In this document: piece after piece, positions 48,664 through 58,095 of the stretch
How positions within the stretch are numbered: position 1 is the first letter of the stretch
How the letters are laid out: every line of letters starts with the position of its first letter
NCBI RefSeq assembly: GCF_046348265.1
Contig: NZ_JAXMEO010000017.1
Length of the DNA: 64,000 nt
Reading direction: 5' to 3' (one strand)
Source of the DNA: Pelomonas sp937871895
GTDB lineage: Bacteria > Pseudomonadota > Gammaproteobacteria > Burkholderiales > Burkholderiaceae_C
Program-made: the position numbers and the translations under genes
The notes under the pieces: generated by a model
The model's input: only the letters and a program-made list of their open reading frames with translations
Told to the model about the DNA's origin: nothing
The model's database searches: none

Positions 48664-49751
48664 GCGCCGCCGTGGGTTTCCAGGACTTGGGCGACCAAGT
48701 CGTCTGGTGCGGCATGGGTGCCCGCCCGGCCCAGCGCTTCGATCAACACGAAGCGAATCTCGCCAGCCTCGGACTTCTTGTCGCCCCGCATGAGGCTCAT
48801 ATAGCGCTCCACACCGAGCGCCGGCGCCACCACGGGCAAGCCCGTGCGCTCCAGCAAGCCGCGCATGCGGCCAACGAAGTCTGCGGGCATGCGCCCCGTG
48901 CGGACGCTGAGATCCGACGCGAGCAACATGCCGCAGCCGACTGCCTCGCCATGCAGCCACGCCCCATAGCCCAGGCCAGTTTCGATGGCATGGCCGAAGG
49001 TGTGCCCAAAGTTGAGGATGGCGCGCAGCCCCGACTCGCGTTCGTCCTGCTGTACCACCCAAGCTTTGATCTCGCAGCTGCGGCGCACCGCATGCGCCAG
49101 TGCGGCCTTGTCACGCGCCAGCAATGCGTCCAGATTGGCTTCGATCCAGGTCAGGAATTCGGCGTCGGCAATGGGGCCGTACTTGATGACCTCGGCCAGG
49201 CCAGCGCGCAGTTCGCGGTCAGGCAAGGTGTCTAGCGAATCCAGGTCTGCGATGACCCGAGCAGGCTGGTAGAACGTGCCAATCATGTTCTTGCCCAGCG
49301 GGTGGTTGATGGCCGTCTTGCCCCCCACCGACGAATCGACCTGAGCCAGCAGTGTGGTGGGTACCTGCACAAAGGGCACGCCACGCATGTAGATGGATGC
49401 GGCGAAGCCGGTCAGGTCGCCGATCACGCCGCCGCCAAGGGCGTAGAGCACGGTCTTGCGATCAGCCTGACGCTCCAGAAGAGCGTCGATCACCGTCTGA
49501 AGCGATGTCCAGCTCTTGTGCTCCTCACCGTCGGGAAGCACGACCACTTCGACCTGAGCGTGATGCACTCGCAATGCGGCACGCACACGCTCCAGGTAGA
49601 GCGGCGCGACACGGTCGTTGGTGACGACGAGTGCCAGGGCAGCGCGCGGCAGCGAGGTCCAACTGGCCGGGTCCAGCAGCAGCTGAGCCCCGATGCGGAT
49701 GTCGTAAGCGCGCCCGTCCGGCAGCGCGATGGGAACGTTGTGAACAGTCAT
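48660..49751 (-). CDS. aroB: 3-dehydroquinate synthase
   Basis: Second step of the shikimate pathway, converting DAHP to 3-dehydroquinate. The 363-residue protein shows the NAD-binding GGGVIGDLTGFAASIYMRG, PTTLLAQVDSSVGGKTAIN, and the zinc ligands NFGHTFGHAIE. It is 48 bp downstream of aroK and overlaps dgt by 4 bp. Confidence 0.96.
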   Translation of the reverse strand: MTVHNVPIALPDGRAYDIRIGAQLLLDPASWTSLPRAALALVVTNDRVAPLYLERVRAALRVHHAQVEVVVLPDGEEHKSWTSLQTVIDALLERQADRKTVLYALGGGVIGDLTGFAASIYMRGVPFVQVPTTLLAQVDSSVGGKTAINHPLGKNMIGTFYQPARVIADLDSLDTLPDRELRAGLAEVIKYGPIADAEFLTWIEANLDALLARDKAALAHAVRRSCEIKAWVVQQDERESGLRAILNFGHTFGHAIETGLGYGAWLHGEAVGCGMLLASDLSVRTGRMPADFVGRMRGLLERTGLPVVAPALGVERYMSLMRGDKKSEAGEIRFVLIEALGRAGTHAAPDDLVAQVLETHGGA

Positions 49752-49799
49752 GCCGCGAAGTGTAGGAGGCCGGGCGATGTGCGCCCGCCGCGGGCGTGC

Positions 49800-50369
49800 T
49801 CAGAGCGGCTCGGCACCCACCGTCGCAGCCACCCGGCCCGGGTCAATCAAGCCAGCCAGCTCCAGCTGCATCAGCGCCATGTTGACCAAGCCATGCACGC
49901 TGGGCCTCGCGCTCTCAAGCACATAGTGTGCGGTCTTGCGGTAGAGCGGGTCGCGTTGCTGATACAGCTCACGCAACTTGGCCAGCGGGTCTGCCACCTG
50001 CAAGAGCGGGCGCGTCGTGTCATTGCGCAGCCGGCGGTAGATGTCCTCAGGCGTCGATCGGAGGTACAGGACCGTCGAACGGTCATGCAGCTGCTGCCGA
50101 TTGACTTCCCGCAGCACCGCACCGCCGCCTGTGGCCAGCACTTGCTCGCCATCTGTGGCGAGCAGCTCGCCAATCACGTCCGCCTCGATCTGCCGAAAGG
50201 CGTCCTCGCCTTCACGGTCAAAGAAGGTGCGGATCGACTCGCCCAGTCGGGCTTCTATCCGCGCGTCCGAATCAACAAACGGGATCGCCAGATGCCGGGC
50301 CAGATGCTTGCCGACGGTGGACTTGCCACCGCCGGGCATGCCGACCAAGGAAATCGTGCCAAAGGGCAT
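49800..50369 (-). CDS. aroK: Shikimate kinase
   Basis: Phosphorylates shikimate with ATP. This 189-residue protein has P-loop VGMPGGGKSTVGKHLA at residues 9-24, the shikimate-binding DSDARIE, GEDAFRQIEADVI, ATGGGAVLRE and the lid RPLLQVADPLA. It is five bases downstream of the Ig-repeat lipoprotein gene and just upstream of aroB. Confidence 0.95.
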   Translation of the reverse strand: MPFGTISLVGMPGGGKSTVGKHLARHLAIPFVDSDARIEARLGESIRTFFDREGEDAFRQIEADVIGELLATDGEQVLATGGGAVLREVNRQQLHDRSTVLYLRSTPEDIYRRLRNDTTRPLLQVADPLAKLRELYQQRDPLYRKTAHYVLESARPSVHGLVNMALMQLELAGLIDPGRVAATVGAEPL

Positions 50370-50374
50370 GACCC

Positions 50375-52672
50375 TTACTGGGTGTCGAGGCAGGAATTCG
50401 ACTGGCCGTACTTGCTGTTCACAAATGCTGGTGGCGGGACTTTTGACTTCAGGTCTCCAGCAAGCACCGGCAGATAGTCTGTCCAGATCGCCGGCGGGCT
50501 GAGCACGCCGGCTGCGGACACGCTGATCTTGAAGTGCACCCAGCTTCCCAAGTTCTTCGGATATTCGATCTGCACGATCGCCGTACCCGACGCATTGGTC
50601 TTGGTCGAGCCGATCATGCTGATCGAGACATCCGATTTGCGCGGATCCAATTCACCACTGCCATTGCGGTCCTCGCCGGCTTCCATCAGCCCATTGCGAT
50701 TGGTGTCTTCAGCGGCGCAGGTCACCGTGAAGGTCTGCTCCCATACCTGATCCACGGCATTCCAGGTGTAGAAGCCCTTGGCAAACCGATCAAGATCCAG
50801 TGATGGTGTGAGCTGAACATCGGACTTGGGCTGCCCCGCTGAATCCACCACGAGCAGGATGTACTTCTTGGTGTAGGTGAGCTTGTCCGCACCCTCGCTG
50901 GCCGTGTTGTCAGTACCAATGGTGATTGAGAGCGGATCGGCCACCACGGTCAACGTCGCCAAGACCTGGTTCGGGCAACTGCCCTGCGAGAAGTCCGCGT
51001 AGTCCCAGCAGGCTCGCACCGTCAGGCCATTGGTCGGGCTGGAGCGCTCACCGGGGCTGTAATTGGTAATCGCAACGCCTTGGGCGTCGGAGTAGACGAT
51101 GTTGCTGCCCGCTGCCAACGTGCCGCCGATGCTGTTGGCATCGCCATTGAGATCGAAGCGCACCCGAACGTTCTTGACGGGGGTGTTGTTGGCCCCTTGG
51201 AAGAGCGCCCGAATTTCGGTGCGGTTCGACTTGTCGGTTGCTGTGTTGACGCGCACCACCGACGGCGAAGCCGCTAGCGACGTGGTCGTCACGGTCGGCG
51301 AAGCCGTTGGCACCGTCGAAGTGCCGGAAGAAACCGTCACCGTTTGCACACTGGTGCGACCCGCAGCGACGGCAGTGATGTCGAGCGGACCCGGCGTAGA
51401 CGGGGCCACGTAGGTGAACACATATTCGCCGTTGGCGCCGGTGGTCCCGGTTCCCCCCGTGATACCCGGCCCACTGATCGTGATCGGCACCCCGGCCATC
51501 GGGTTCTTATTCACGTCGCTGACCAAATATTCAATCGTGCCGCGGCTGCCTGCGATGGGGAGCGCCGGCAAGGCCGTGCTTTGGATGGTCGCGCCGTTCA
51601 CGGAGAAAGTCGCCGTGCGAACCAGTGTGTCGCTCTTGGCCGTGACGGTGATCAAGCGGTTGGACTTGTCGGCACCAATCAACACGTCCGCCGTCACCTT
51701 GCCCGTGGCGTCGGTCGTCTTGCCCGACGGGCTGACAGTCGCGTTGTTGTCAGCGGAAATCGTCACGGGAATGCCCGTGATGACATTGCGTAGCGCATCG
51801 ACGGCCGTCACGGTCACTTTGACCACGTCCCCGCCCGAATTGCCCACGTTGGTTCGATCCAGCAGCAACGTGATGTCGCTGGCCCGCGGCACTGTCAGCA
51901 CGGGATCCACCACGGCAAAGCTGACAGTGCGCTGCACGGTACCGCTCTTGGCGGTGACCGAGATCGTGCGGTTGGTTTGGTCACTGGCCAGCTTCACCGT
52001 GGCAACCAATTGCCCGGAGCTCGTGCTCGTGGTTGTCACGCCATTGGTGCTCACATAGGCATCGCCGCTGTCCGTTACCTTGAAGCTGACGGGCGAGCCA
52101 CCCAGCGCACTGCGCGTGGCATCCAGCGTCGTCACGGTGAGCGTGATGACTTGAGAGCCGTCATTGGCGATGCTCGCCTTGTCGAGCACCATCGCGAGGT
52201 CGGCCACTTGGCCACCGCTCACGCTGTCCACCACATTGATGGTCTTGGATTTGGTGATGCTGCCCGAGGTCGCCGTCACCGTGATCTTGCGATTCGTCTG
52301 GTCTTCGCCCAGACCGATGGTCGCGGTCAAGGTGCCGGCGGTCTTGTCGGTCGCCGTGCCCGACGGCGCGATCACACCGCCGTTATCCACCGAGAACTTC
52401 ACCGGCACATTGCCAACCACCGTGCCGGACGCATCCACGGACGTGACCGTCAGCGTGACGCTCTCGGTGCCGGTATTCACGACGCTGTCTTTGTCGAGGA
52501 CCAGCTTCAGGTCGGAAACGGTCGAGGGCGTCACGCCGCCGCCTGTGCCACCACCCACGATAGGCGTGCCCGGCGAACCGCCACCGCCGCCGCATGCGAC
52601 CAGCACTACCGACGCCGCTGACACGGCCCACCAGGTCGCTGCTCGGCGCAGCGCTTGCATCGTCATCTTCAT
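50375..52672 (-). CDS. Ig-like-repeat lipoprotein between pilQ and aroK
   Basis: A 765-residue protein with a lipoprotein signal ending in SVVLVACGGGGG. After the Gly-rich linker come at least three repeats of about 110 residues of the bacterial Ig-like (invasin Big_1-type) class. Each has V-x-V-T-V-x-A/S-x-D-A, a GxPV...SxDNGG segment and SNRxITVTAxS, for example VPVKFSVDNGG and IPVTISADN. A fourth related domain and a C-terminal part with Asp-rich CAAEDTNRNGLMEAGEDRNG, like a calcium loop, follow. A surface or periplasmic adhesin-like role is plausible. It is 30 bp downstream of pilQ, so it may be co-transcribed with the pilus genes. Confidence 0.8.
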   Translation of the reverse strand: MKMTMQALRRAATWWAVSAASVVLVACGGGGGSPGTPIVGGGTGGGVTPSTVSDLKLVLDKDSVVNTGTESVTLTVTSVDASGTVVGNVPVKFSVDNGGVIAPSGTATDKTAGTLTATIGLGEDQTNRKITVTATSGSITKSKTINVVDSVSGGQVADLAMVLDKASIANDGSQVITLTVTTLDATRSALGGSPVSFKVTDSGDAYVSTNGVTTTSTSSGQLVATVKLASDQTNRTISVTAKSGTVQRTVSFAVVDPVLTVPRASDITLLLDRTNVGNSGGDVVKVTVTAVDALRNVITGIPVTISADNNATVSPSGKTTDATGKVTADVLIGADKSNRLITVTAKSDTLVRTATFSVNGATIQSTALPALPIAGSRGTIEYLVSDVNKNPMAGVPITISGPGITGGTGTTGANGEYVFTYVAPSTPGPLDITAVAAGRTSVQTVTVSSGTSTVPTASPTVTTTSLAASPSVVRVNTATDKSNRTEIRALFQGANNTPVKNVRVRFDLNGDANSIGGTLAAGSNIVYSDAQGVAITNYSPGERSSPTNGLTVRACWDYADFSQGSCPNQVLATLTVVADPLSITIGTDNTASEGADKLTYTKKYILLVVDSAGQPKSDVQLTPSLDLDRFAKGFYTWNAVDQVWEQTFTVTCAAEDTNRNGLMEAGEDRNGSGELDPRKSDVSISMIGSTKTNASGTAIVQIEYPKNLGSWVHFKISVSAAGVLSPPAIWTDYLPVLAGDLKSKVPPPAFVNSKYGQSNSCLDTQ

Positions 52673-52702
52673 CTCGCGTAACTCCTGTCCTTGGCAGACC
52701 GT

Positions 52703-54895
52703 TCAGCGCACCTGGGCGCGCTCACTCACCACCTTGGGCGTCAGGAAAATCAGCAACTCGGTCTTGGCCTGAGTGCGTACTTTGTTCTTGAACAGATTGC
52801 CAACCACCGGCACATCGCCCAGCAGCGGGACCTTGTTCACGGTTTCGCTTTCGTCTTGCGTGTAGATGCCGCCGATCACCACCGTGCCGCCGTTTTCGAC
52901 CAAGACCTGCGTCTTCACATGCTTGGTGTTGATGGCGAAGCCTTGCGGTGTCAGGGTGCCACGGCTGTCCTTGTTGACATCGACATCCAGGATCACATTG
53001 CCTTCCGGCGTGATCTGCGGCGTCACCTCCAGCTTGAGGTTGGCCTTGCGGAACTGGATCGACGTTGCACCACTCGCGGTCGCCACTTGGTAGGGCAGCT
53101 CTTCACCCTGCTCGATCAAGGCTTTGACTTGGTCGGCGGTGATCACTCGTGGACTGGAAACGATCTTGCCTTTGCCATCGGCTTCCAGCGCAGACAGCTC
53201 CAGATTCAAGAACCGATTGGCCGCCGCGCTGAAGAGCGACAGCGCAAAGTTGGTGGCGTTGGCGCCGCCGAATGCGTCCGAAGAAACATTGGCCGGCAGA
53301 TTCACAAACTGCGTGTTGTTGTAGCCGGGGTCTGTGGCGTTCTGCCCCGTTTGCCAACCGACGAGGTTGTAGTTGCTACCGACGGTCACGTAGTTGTTGC
53401 CACTGAGGTTGTAGCCCGGGATGCCGCCGGCGCGGCCACGCGCGTCATACCCACCCAACTTCACACCCAATGACCGCCCGAACCGATCATTGGCCTCAAC
53501 GATGCGGGCCTCGATCAGCACTTGGCGAACCGGCACGTCGATCTTGGCGATCATGGCCGTGATTTCCTCGAGCTTGCTCGGGACGTCGCTGACAAAGAGC
53601 TGGTTGGTGCGAGGCTCAGCAATGACGCTGCCGCGCGGCGAGAGAAGGCGTGTGGTTCCGCCACTACCCCCGCCTCCGCCGCCACCACCTTGTCCCTGGC
53701 CGGTCAGGCCCTTGGCGATTTCTTCGGCCTTCACGTAATTGAGCTGGAAGGCCTGGCTGCGAACCGGCTCCAACTGTGCAATCGCTGCCTTGGACTCCAG
53801 CTCCATCTTTTCCTTAGCGGCCAGCTCATCCTTGGGCGCGATCCACAGCACATTGCCGGACTTCTTCAGCCCCAAGCCTTTGGCCTGCATGATGATGTCA
53901 AGGGCCTGGTCCCAAGGCACGTCCTTCAGCCGCAAGGTCACGCTGCCAGTAACGGTGTCCGAGGTCACGACGTTGAAATTCGTGAAGTCCGCAATCACCT
54001 GCAGCAGGGCGCGCACTTCGATGTTCTGGAAGTTCAGCGACAGCTTGTCACCCGCATAGCCGGGCCCTTGCGTGAGCTTGTTCGGGTCGACCTTTTGCGG
54101 GCGCACTTCCAGCACGAATTGGTTGTCGCTCTGGTAGGCCGAGTGCTCCCAGTTGCCCTTGGGATCAACCACCATGCGAACCTTGTCACCCACCTGGGTG
54201 GTCGTGATCAGTTGCACGGGCGTGCCAAAGTCAGTCACATCCAACTTGCGGCGCAGGTTTTCGGGCAAGCGCGACCGCAGGAACTCCACGACGAGGGACT
54301 GCCCTTGCTGCTGGATGTCAACACCGACTTGGTTGCTCGGCAGGTTCACCACCACCCGGCCGGCACCATCCGGCCCACGGCGGAAGTCCACGTCGGTCAG
54401 CGACTGCGGCGCGTTGTTCATCGGCTGCGCAAAGTGCACCGGCTCCGCTGACGACGCTACCGGAGCAACGGCGCCACCACCTGCATCCAACACCAGCACC
54501 AAGGCATTGCCTTGCAGCTCCGCGCGGTAGGCGGAGGCTTGCCGCAGATTCAGCACCAGGCGCGCGCGCTCTTCGGACTGCGCGATCGCGGCGGACCGCA
54601 GATTGCCTTGGTTGATCTCGATGAGGTTGCGCCCCATGCCATTGACCACGCCCGGCAGGTCGATAGCGATGCGCGGCGGCGTTTGAACCGTGAAGCCACG
54701 CGGCACTGCGGCCAGCGGCTCACTCAACTCGATGCGCACAACTTCAACGCCCGCCTGCTGCGTGCTGTTGATCGAACGAACCTGGTTCTGCGCCCAAACG
54801 GCCTGCGCCGCGATGACTGCGACCAAGCCAATAGCCCATCCACGCCAAGCGCCCATCGGCTTGTTCTCCTGATGCATTGCTGCTGTGTTCTTCAT
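52703..54895 (-). CDS. pilQ: Type IV pilus secretin PilQ
   Basis: The outer-membrane channel for the pilus, 730 residues. A signal peptide (GLVAVIAAQAVWA) is followed by two AMIN peptidoglycan-binding domains, N0/N1 domains (LSLNFQNIEVRALLQVIADF), a Gly-rich linker (GQGGGGGGGGSGG) and the secretin domain ending with VPLLGDVPVVGNLFKNK. Its ATG overlaps the pilP stop by 4 bp. Confidence 0.96.
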   Translation of the reverse strand: MKNTAAMHQENKPMGAWRGWAIGLVAVIAAQAVWAQNQVRSINSTQQAGVEVVRIELSEPLAAVPRGFTVQTPPRIAIDLPGVVNGMGRNLIEINQGNLRSAAIAQSEERARLVLNLRQASAYRAELQGNALVLVLDAGGGAVAPVASSAEPVHFAQPMNNAPQSLTDVDFRRGPDGAGRVVVNLPSNQVGVDIQQQGQSLVVEFLRSRLPENLRRKLDVTDFGTPVQLITTTQVGDKVRMVVDPKGNWEHSAYQSDNQFVLEVRPQKVDPNKLTQGPGYAGDKLSLNFQNIEVRALLQVIADFTNFNVVTSDTVTGSVTLRLKDVPWDQALDIIMQAKGLGLKKSGNVLWIAPKDELAAKEKMELESKAAIAQLEPVRSQAFQLNYVKAEEIAKGLTGQGQGGGGGGGGSGGTTRLLSPRGSVIAEPRTNQLFVSDVPSKLEEITAMIAKIDVPVRQVLIEARIVEANDRFGRSLGVKLGGYDARGRAGGIPGYNLSGNNYVTVGSNYNLVGWQTGQNATDPGYNNTQFVNLPANVSSDAFGGANATNFALSLFSAAANRFLNLELSALEADGKGKIVSSPRVITADQVKALIEQGEELPYQVATASGATSIQFRKANLKLEVTPQITPEGNVILDVDVNKDSRGTLTPQGFAINTKHVKTQVLVENGGTVVIGGIYTQDESETVNKVPLLGDVPVVGNLFKNKVRTQAKTELLIFLTPKVVSERAQVR

Positions 54896-55428
54896 CGTCC
54901 CTTCTCCTGGAGTTGGAGGGTACTGGTGCGTTCAATCCATTCGCCCGCAGCGTCCTGGACGACTTCTCTCAAGGTGATCGCGGTTTCAGAGATCTTGGTG
55001 ATGCGACCAAAGTTCTGGCCCAGGTAGTTGCCTACCGAAACCTTGAAGGTCTGGTTGTCCACGCGCAGCAGCGCGTAAGCCTTCTTCTCCTCGGCGCGGA
55101 ACATCCAGCCGATCATGCTCATGCTGTCGAGAGGGAACTGCTCCAACTCTTCCTTGCGACGGTTGATCTCGGCCGTCAACAACGAGTTGGGCTGCACGGC
55201 CTCCTGCTTGATCGCCACGCTCAGCTTCTGCGGGCTGAACGGGTCGACGCCGGCGCCCGCCTCGTAGGGCTGGGGCAGAAACTTCTTGGGCGGCAGCAGC
55301 GGCGTGACGGTCGCCTTGACTTCCCGATGCTGTTGCTCCATCCACTGGCGCAATTCATCCACGTCTGCACTGCAACCCGCCAGCAAGGCCAGCACGACGC
55401 CCACCAAAGTCCAGGAGCGCTTGATCAT
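54892..55428 (-). CDS. pilP: Type IV pilus lipoprotein PilP
   Basis: A 178-residue inner-membrane-anchored lipoprotein linking PilNO to the secretin PilQ. The signal ends LALLAGC. The C-terminal PilP domain has SMSMIGW-like LDSMSMIGWMF, VKVSVGNYLG and VREVVQDAAGEWIERTS. It overlaps both pilO and pilQ by 4 bp. Confidence 0.94.
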   Translation of the reverse strand: MIKRSWTLVGVVLALLAGCSADVDELRQWMEQQHREVKATVTPLLPPKKFLPQPYEAGAGVDPFSPQKLSVAIKQEAVQPNSLLTAEINRRKEELEQFPLDSMSMIGWMFRAEEKKAYALLRVDNQTFKVSVGNYLGQNFGRITKISETAITLREVVQDAAGEWIERTSTLQLQEKGR

Positions 55429-56117
55429 TTCTTGGCCCCCGTCTTGGCATCCTTGGCCGCCGCCTTCTTCTGTTCCGCGACTTCTGCGGTGTCAAGGTAG
55501 CGATAGGTACGCGCGATGGCTTCCATGGTCAGCGGCGCGTTCGGGTCCTTGGCTGCCGGAGCCAACAGCACGATGTTGTTCAGCGTCACGATGCGCGAGA
55601 GGTTGGACACGTCCGCCGCGAAGGACCCGATGTCGTGATAGCGGCCCGACACCTTCACTGCGATGGGCAGCTCGGCGTAATAGTCCTTGACCACGACCTG
55701 CCCTGGCCTGAACAGCTCGAACTGCAGGCTGCGCCCGATGCCCGACTGGTTGATGTCGGTCATCAGAGAATCGATCTCAGCCTTGCCCGGGAGCTGCTTC
55801 TCCAGTTGGGTGACGTACTCCTCGACCTGACTCTTTTGCTTGCGCAACTCGGGCAGGTTGACGGCTTGGGCCAGCTTGGCCGAGTAGTCCGAGCGCAGTT
55901 GCGGCTCCCGGTTCTGCTCGCCTTCCAGCACGGCCTGCTCGTCGGCCAGCACAAGCACATAGCCGACCACAACGGCCACCAACATCACGGCCAACGCCGT
56001 CGCCAGCTTGGGCAGCAGCGGCCATTGACCGGGCTCCTTGGGATTCAGCCCCCGGAACTGATCGCCGGCAGACTGCAGCCAAGTCTTCAGATTCTGCGGA
56101 TTGGAAGACTCTGCCAT
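55425..56117 (-). CDS. pilO: Type IV pilus alignment protein PilO
   Basis: A 230-residue protein with one membrane helix (TALAVMLVAVVVGYVLVLAD), a coiled coil and a ferredoxin-like periplasmic domain (MTDINQSGIGRSLQFELFRP). It pairs with PilN. The last 20 residues are Lys/Ala-rich. It starts 2 bases after the pilN stop. Confidence 0.94.
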   Translation of the reverse strand: MAESSNPQNLKTWLQSAGDQFRGLNPKEPGQWPLLPKLATALAVMLVAVVVGYVLVLADEQAVLEGEQNREPQLRSDYSAKLAQAVNLPELRKQKSQVEEYVTQLEKQLPGKAEIDSLMTDINQSGIGRSLQFELFRPGQVVVKDYYAELPIAVKVSGRYHDIGSFAADVSNLSRIVTLNNIVLLAPAAKDPNAPLTMEAIARTYRYLDTAEVAEQKKAAAKDAKTGAKK

Positions 56118-56119
56118 GT

Positions 56120-56731
56120 TCAGCTCTTCTTGGGAGAGGCCGCGCCAGACGCACCGGGCGCCGGCTCACGGGCGGGCGCCTTGATGGAGACCCGGAGCGA
56201 GAACTCGAACAGCCGCTTCTGGTCGCGGCTGTTGGTCGTCACCGCCGCCACCTTGCTTTCGATCAACTCAGGGCGCTCCAGCCACTCTGAGTTGCGCGAG
56301 AGGTTGCGCAGCAGTTCGGACACGCGCTCCATCGTCTGCGCCATGCCACCCACAGTGACGACTTTGTCGGACTGCCGGATGCTGGTCAGGAAAACGCCCT
56401 CGGGCGTCAGGCGTGCCAGATCGTTCAGCAGCAGCACCGGTGTGTTGCGATCGGTCTGCAAATCTTCCACTGCGCGCTGGCGCGCCTTCAGTGCCTCGAT
56501 CTCTGACTTGAGGTTGGCGATGTCCTTGATCTGGGATTCGAGCCGCGAGATCTCGCTGCTGATGTATTGGTTTCGCCGTTGCTGCTCGGTTGTCAGGAAG
56601 GTGAGTAGCAGATAGATGGCGACCACGATGCCCGCGCCGATGGCCGCCGCGACACCCAGAGACACAAAGAACGCGGCACGCCGCCGCTTGCGCCGCTCCT
56701 CGCGGTACGGAAGCAGGTTGATCAAAATCAC
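56120..56731 (-). CDS. pilN: Type IV pilus alignment protein PilN
   Basis: The GTG at 56731 overlaps the pilM TGA (GTGA) and gives VILINLLPYREERRKRRR. The cytoplasmic INLLPYR motif that docks into PilM is thus at the very N-terminus, as expected, for 203 residues. It is followed by a membrane helix (AAIGAGIVVAIYLLLTFL), a coiled coil and a periplasmic domain. An upstream ATG at 56761 would lie within pilM. Confidence 0.94.
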   Translation of the reverse strand: MILINLLPYREERRKRRRAAFFVSLGVAAAIGAGIVVAIYLLLTFLTTEQQRRNQYISSEISRLESQIKDIANLKSEIEALKARQRAVEDLQTDRNTPVLLLNDLARLTPEGVFLTSIRQSDKVVTVGGMAQTMERVSELLRNLSRNSEWLERPELIESKVAAVTTNSRDQKRLFEFSLRVSIKAPAREPAPGASGAASPKKS

Positions 56732-57807
56732 TGGTGGAACCTCCGCATCGCCAGGCCACACGCCGTGAGATACGACGGAGCCTCCCGCCGCATGCGTGAC
56801 TCACGCACCGCCGAACCGACACCCATGTTCTCGAAAGGATTGACCACCATACAGGCAAAGCCCGTGAGGTCCGTGACCCGATCCTTCAGACTGGGCAAGG
56901 TCGCCGTTCCGCCCGCCAGCATCACGTAGTGCACCTTGTGGTGCGGTGTGCTGGTGAAGAAATACTGAAGCGCGCGCCCGATCTCCTGGGACAGCGTGTC
57001 CACAAAGGGGTTCAGGACCGAGGTCTCGTAGTCCTCCGGCAAATCATTGGCCAGCTTCTTTTGCTCAGCCTCTTCAAACGAGAAACCGTACTGACGAGAA
57101 ATCAATTGGGTCAGCTGCGAGCCACCAAACGACTGATCACGGTCATAGAGCAGCTCGTCATTGCGCAGCACTTTCAGGCTGGTGGTGTCGCTGCCAATCT
57201 CGAACAGCGCCACCAGCGCATCGCGCCCCTCGCTGGGCAGGGTTTCAATCAACCGCCCCATGGCGGTACGCGTCGCGTGCGACTCAACATCCAGCACCAC
57301 AGGCCTCAGGCCAGCAGCCTCGGCCAAGCCCTGGCGGTCCTGCACTCGGTCTTTGCGGGACGCGGCAATCAGCACCTCCACATCGCCGGCAGAAGTCGGG
57401 CTGGGGCCAATGACGCAGAAATCGAGACTGACCTCATCCAGCGAAAACGGGATGTATTGGTTTGCCTCCGCCTCAACCTGCAACTCCAGCTCTTCTTCAC
57501 GCAGACCAGCGGGAAGCATGATCTTCTTGGTGATCACCGCAGATTGCGGCATTGCCAGAGCGACCTCGCGCGTCCGGGTGCCGCTGCGCGATACCACGCG
57601 CCGCACCGCCTCAGCGACCTCGTCGAACTTCTCGATTTGCCCGTCCGCAATCCAGCCCTTTTCAAAGGGTTCACTGGCAAAGCGTTCGAGCACCAATTCC
57701 CCATTGCTGGACTGACTCAGTTCGACCAGCTTCACGCTGGACGAGCTGATATCCAGTCCAATCATGGGCGGGTGCTTGCGACCCAGCAGGATGTCGAGGA
57801 TTCCCAT
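56728..57807 (-). CDS. pilM: Type IV pilus actin-like protein PilM
   Basis: A 359-residue actin-like ATP-binding protein on the cytoplasmic face, the first gene of pilMNOPQ. It starts MGILDILLGRKHPPMIGLDI followed by SSSSVKLVEL; the phosphate-binding loops and AGGTATLPSLKD are typical of the family. It is divergent from the penicillin-binding protein gene across 288 bp. Confidence 0.95.
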   Translation of the reverse strand: MGILDILLGRKHPPMIGLDISSSSVKLVELSQSSNGELVLERFASEPFEKGWIADGQIEKFDEVAEAVRRVVSRSGTRTREVALAMPQSAVITKKIMLPAGLREEELELQVEAEANQYIPFSLDEVSLDFCVIGPSPTSAGDVEVLIAASRKDRVQDRQGLAEAAGLRPVVLDVESHATRTAMGRLIETLPSEGRDALVALFEIGSDTTSLKVLRNDELLYDRDQSFGGSQLTQLISRQYGFSFEEAEQKKLANDLPEDYETSVLNPFVDTLSQEIGRALQYFFTSTPHHKVHYVMLAGGTATLPSLKDRVTDLTGFACMVVNPFENMGVGSAVRESRMRREAPSYLTACGLAMRRFHQ

Positions 57808-58095
57808 GCCCTTTGTCTCCCGAGGAGAAAATCCCCTCGGACTATTAATAAGTTACTTGAATGCTAGCAGCAAAGCCCTTGATGCCGAACACGAATTCGG
57901 CGTTCGAAAGTAACACCACGTTGCGAAACATACACGTCAAGGGCAAGCCCTGATCCCCTGAATACCCCTTGCTGCAACACAGCGAGAGCTTGTTCACGAT
58001 TTCTATAATCTCCACCACCAACGCGCCCTCCCAACATCGTCTTCTCGACATTGGGTGCAGCCTTGAAGGTTTGGCAGCGACTGACATTTCGGCCC
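57808..58095. promoter_or_regulatory. Divergent intergenic region, pilM / class A PBP
   Basis: A perfect TATAAT hexamer stands at 58004-58009 on the plus strand, 86 bp before the PBP start, but I see no good -35 at 16-18 bp. On the minus strand no clear promoter is seen. No small gene is apparent. Confidence 0.35.

Noticed and set aside
47512..49062. dgt with a 133-codon N-terminal extension
   Set aside because: The extension is aroB in another frame. The GTGA overlap at 48663 provides a natural start.
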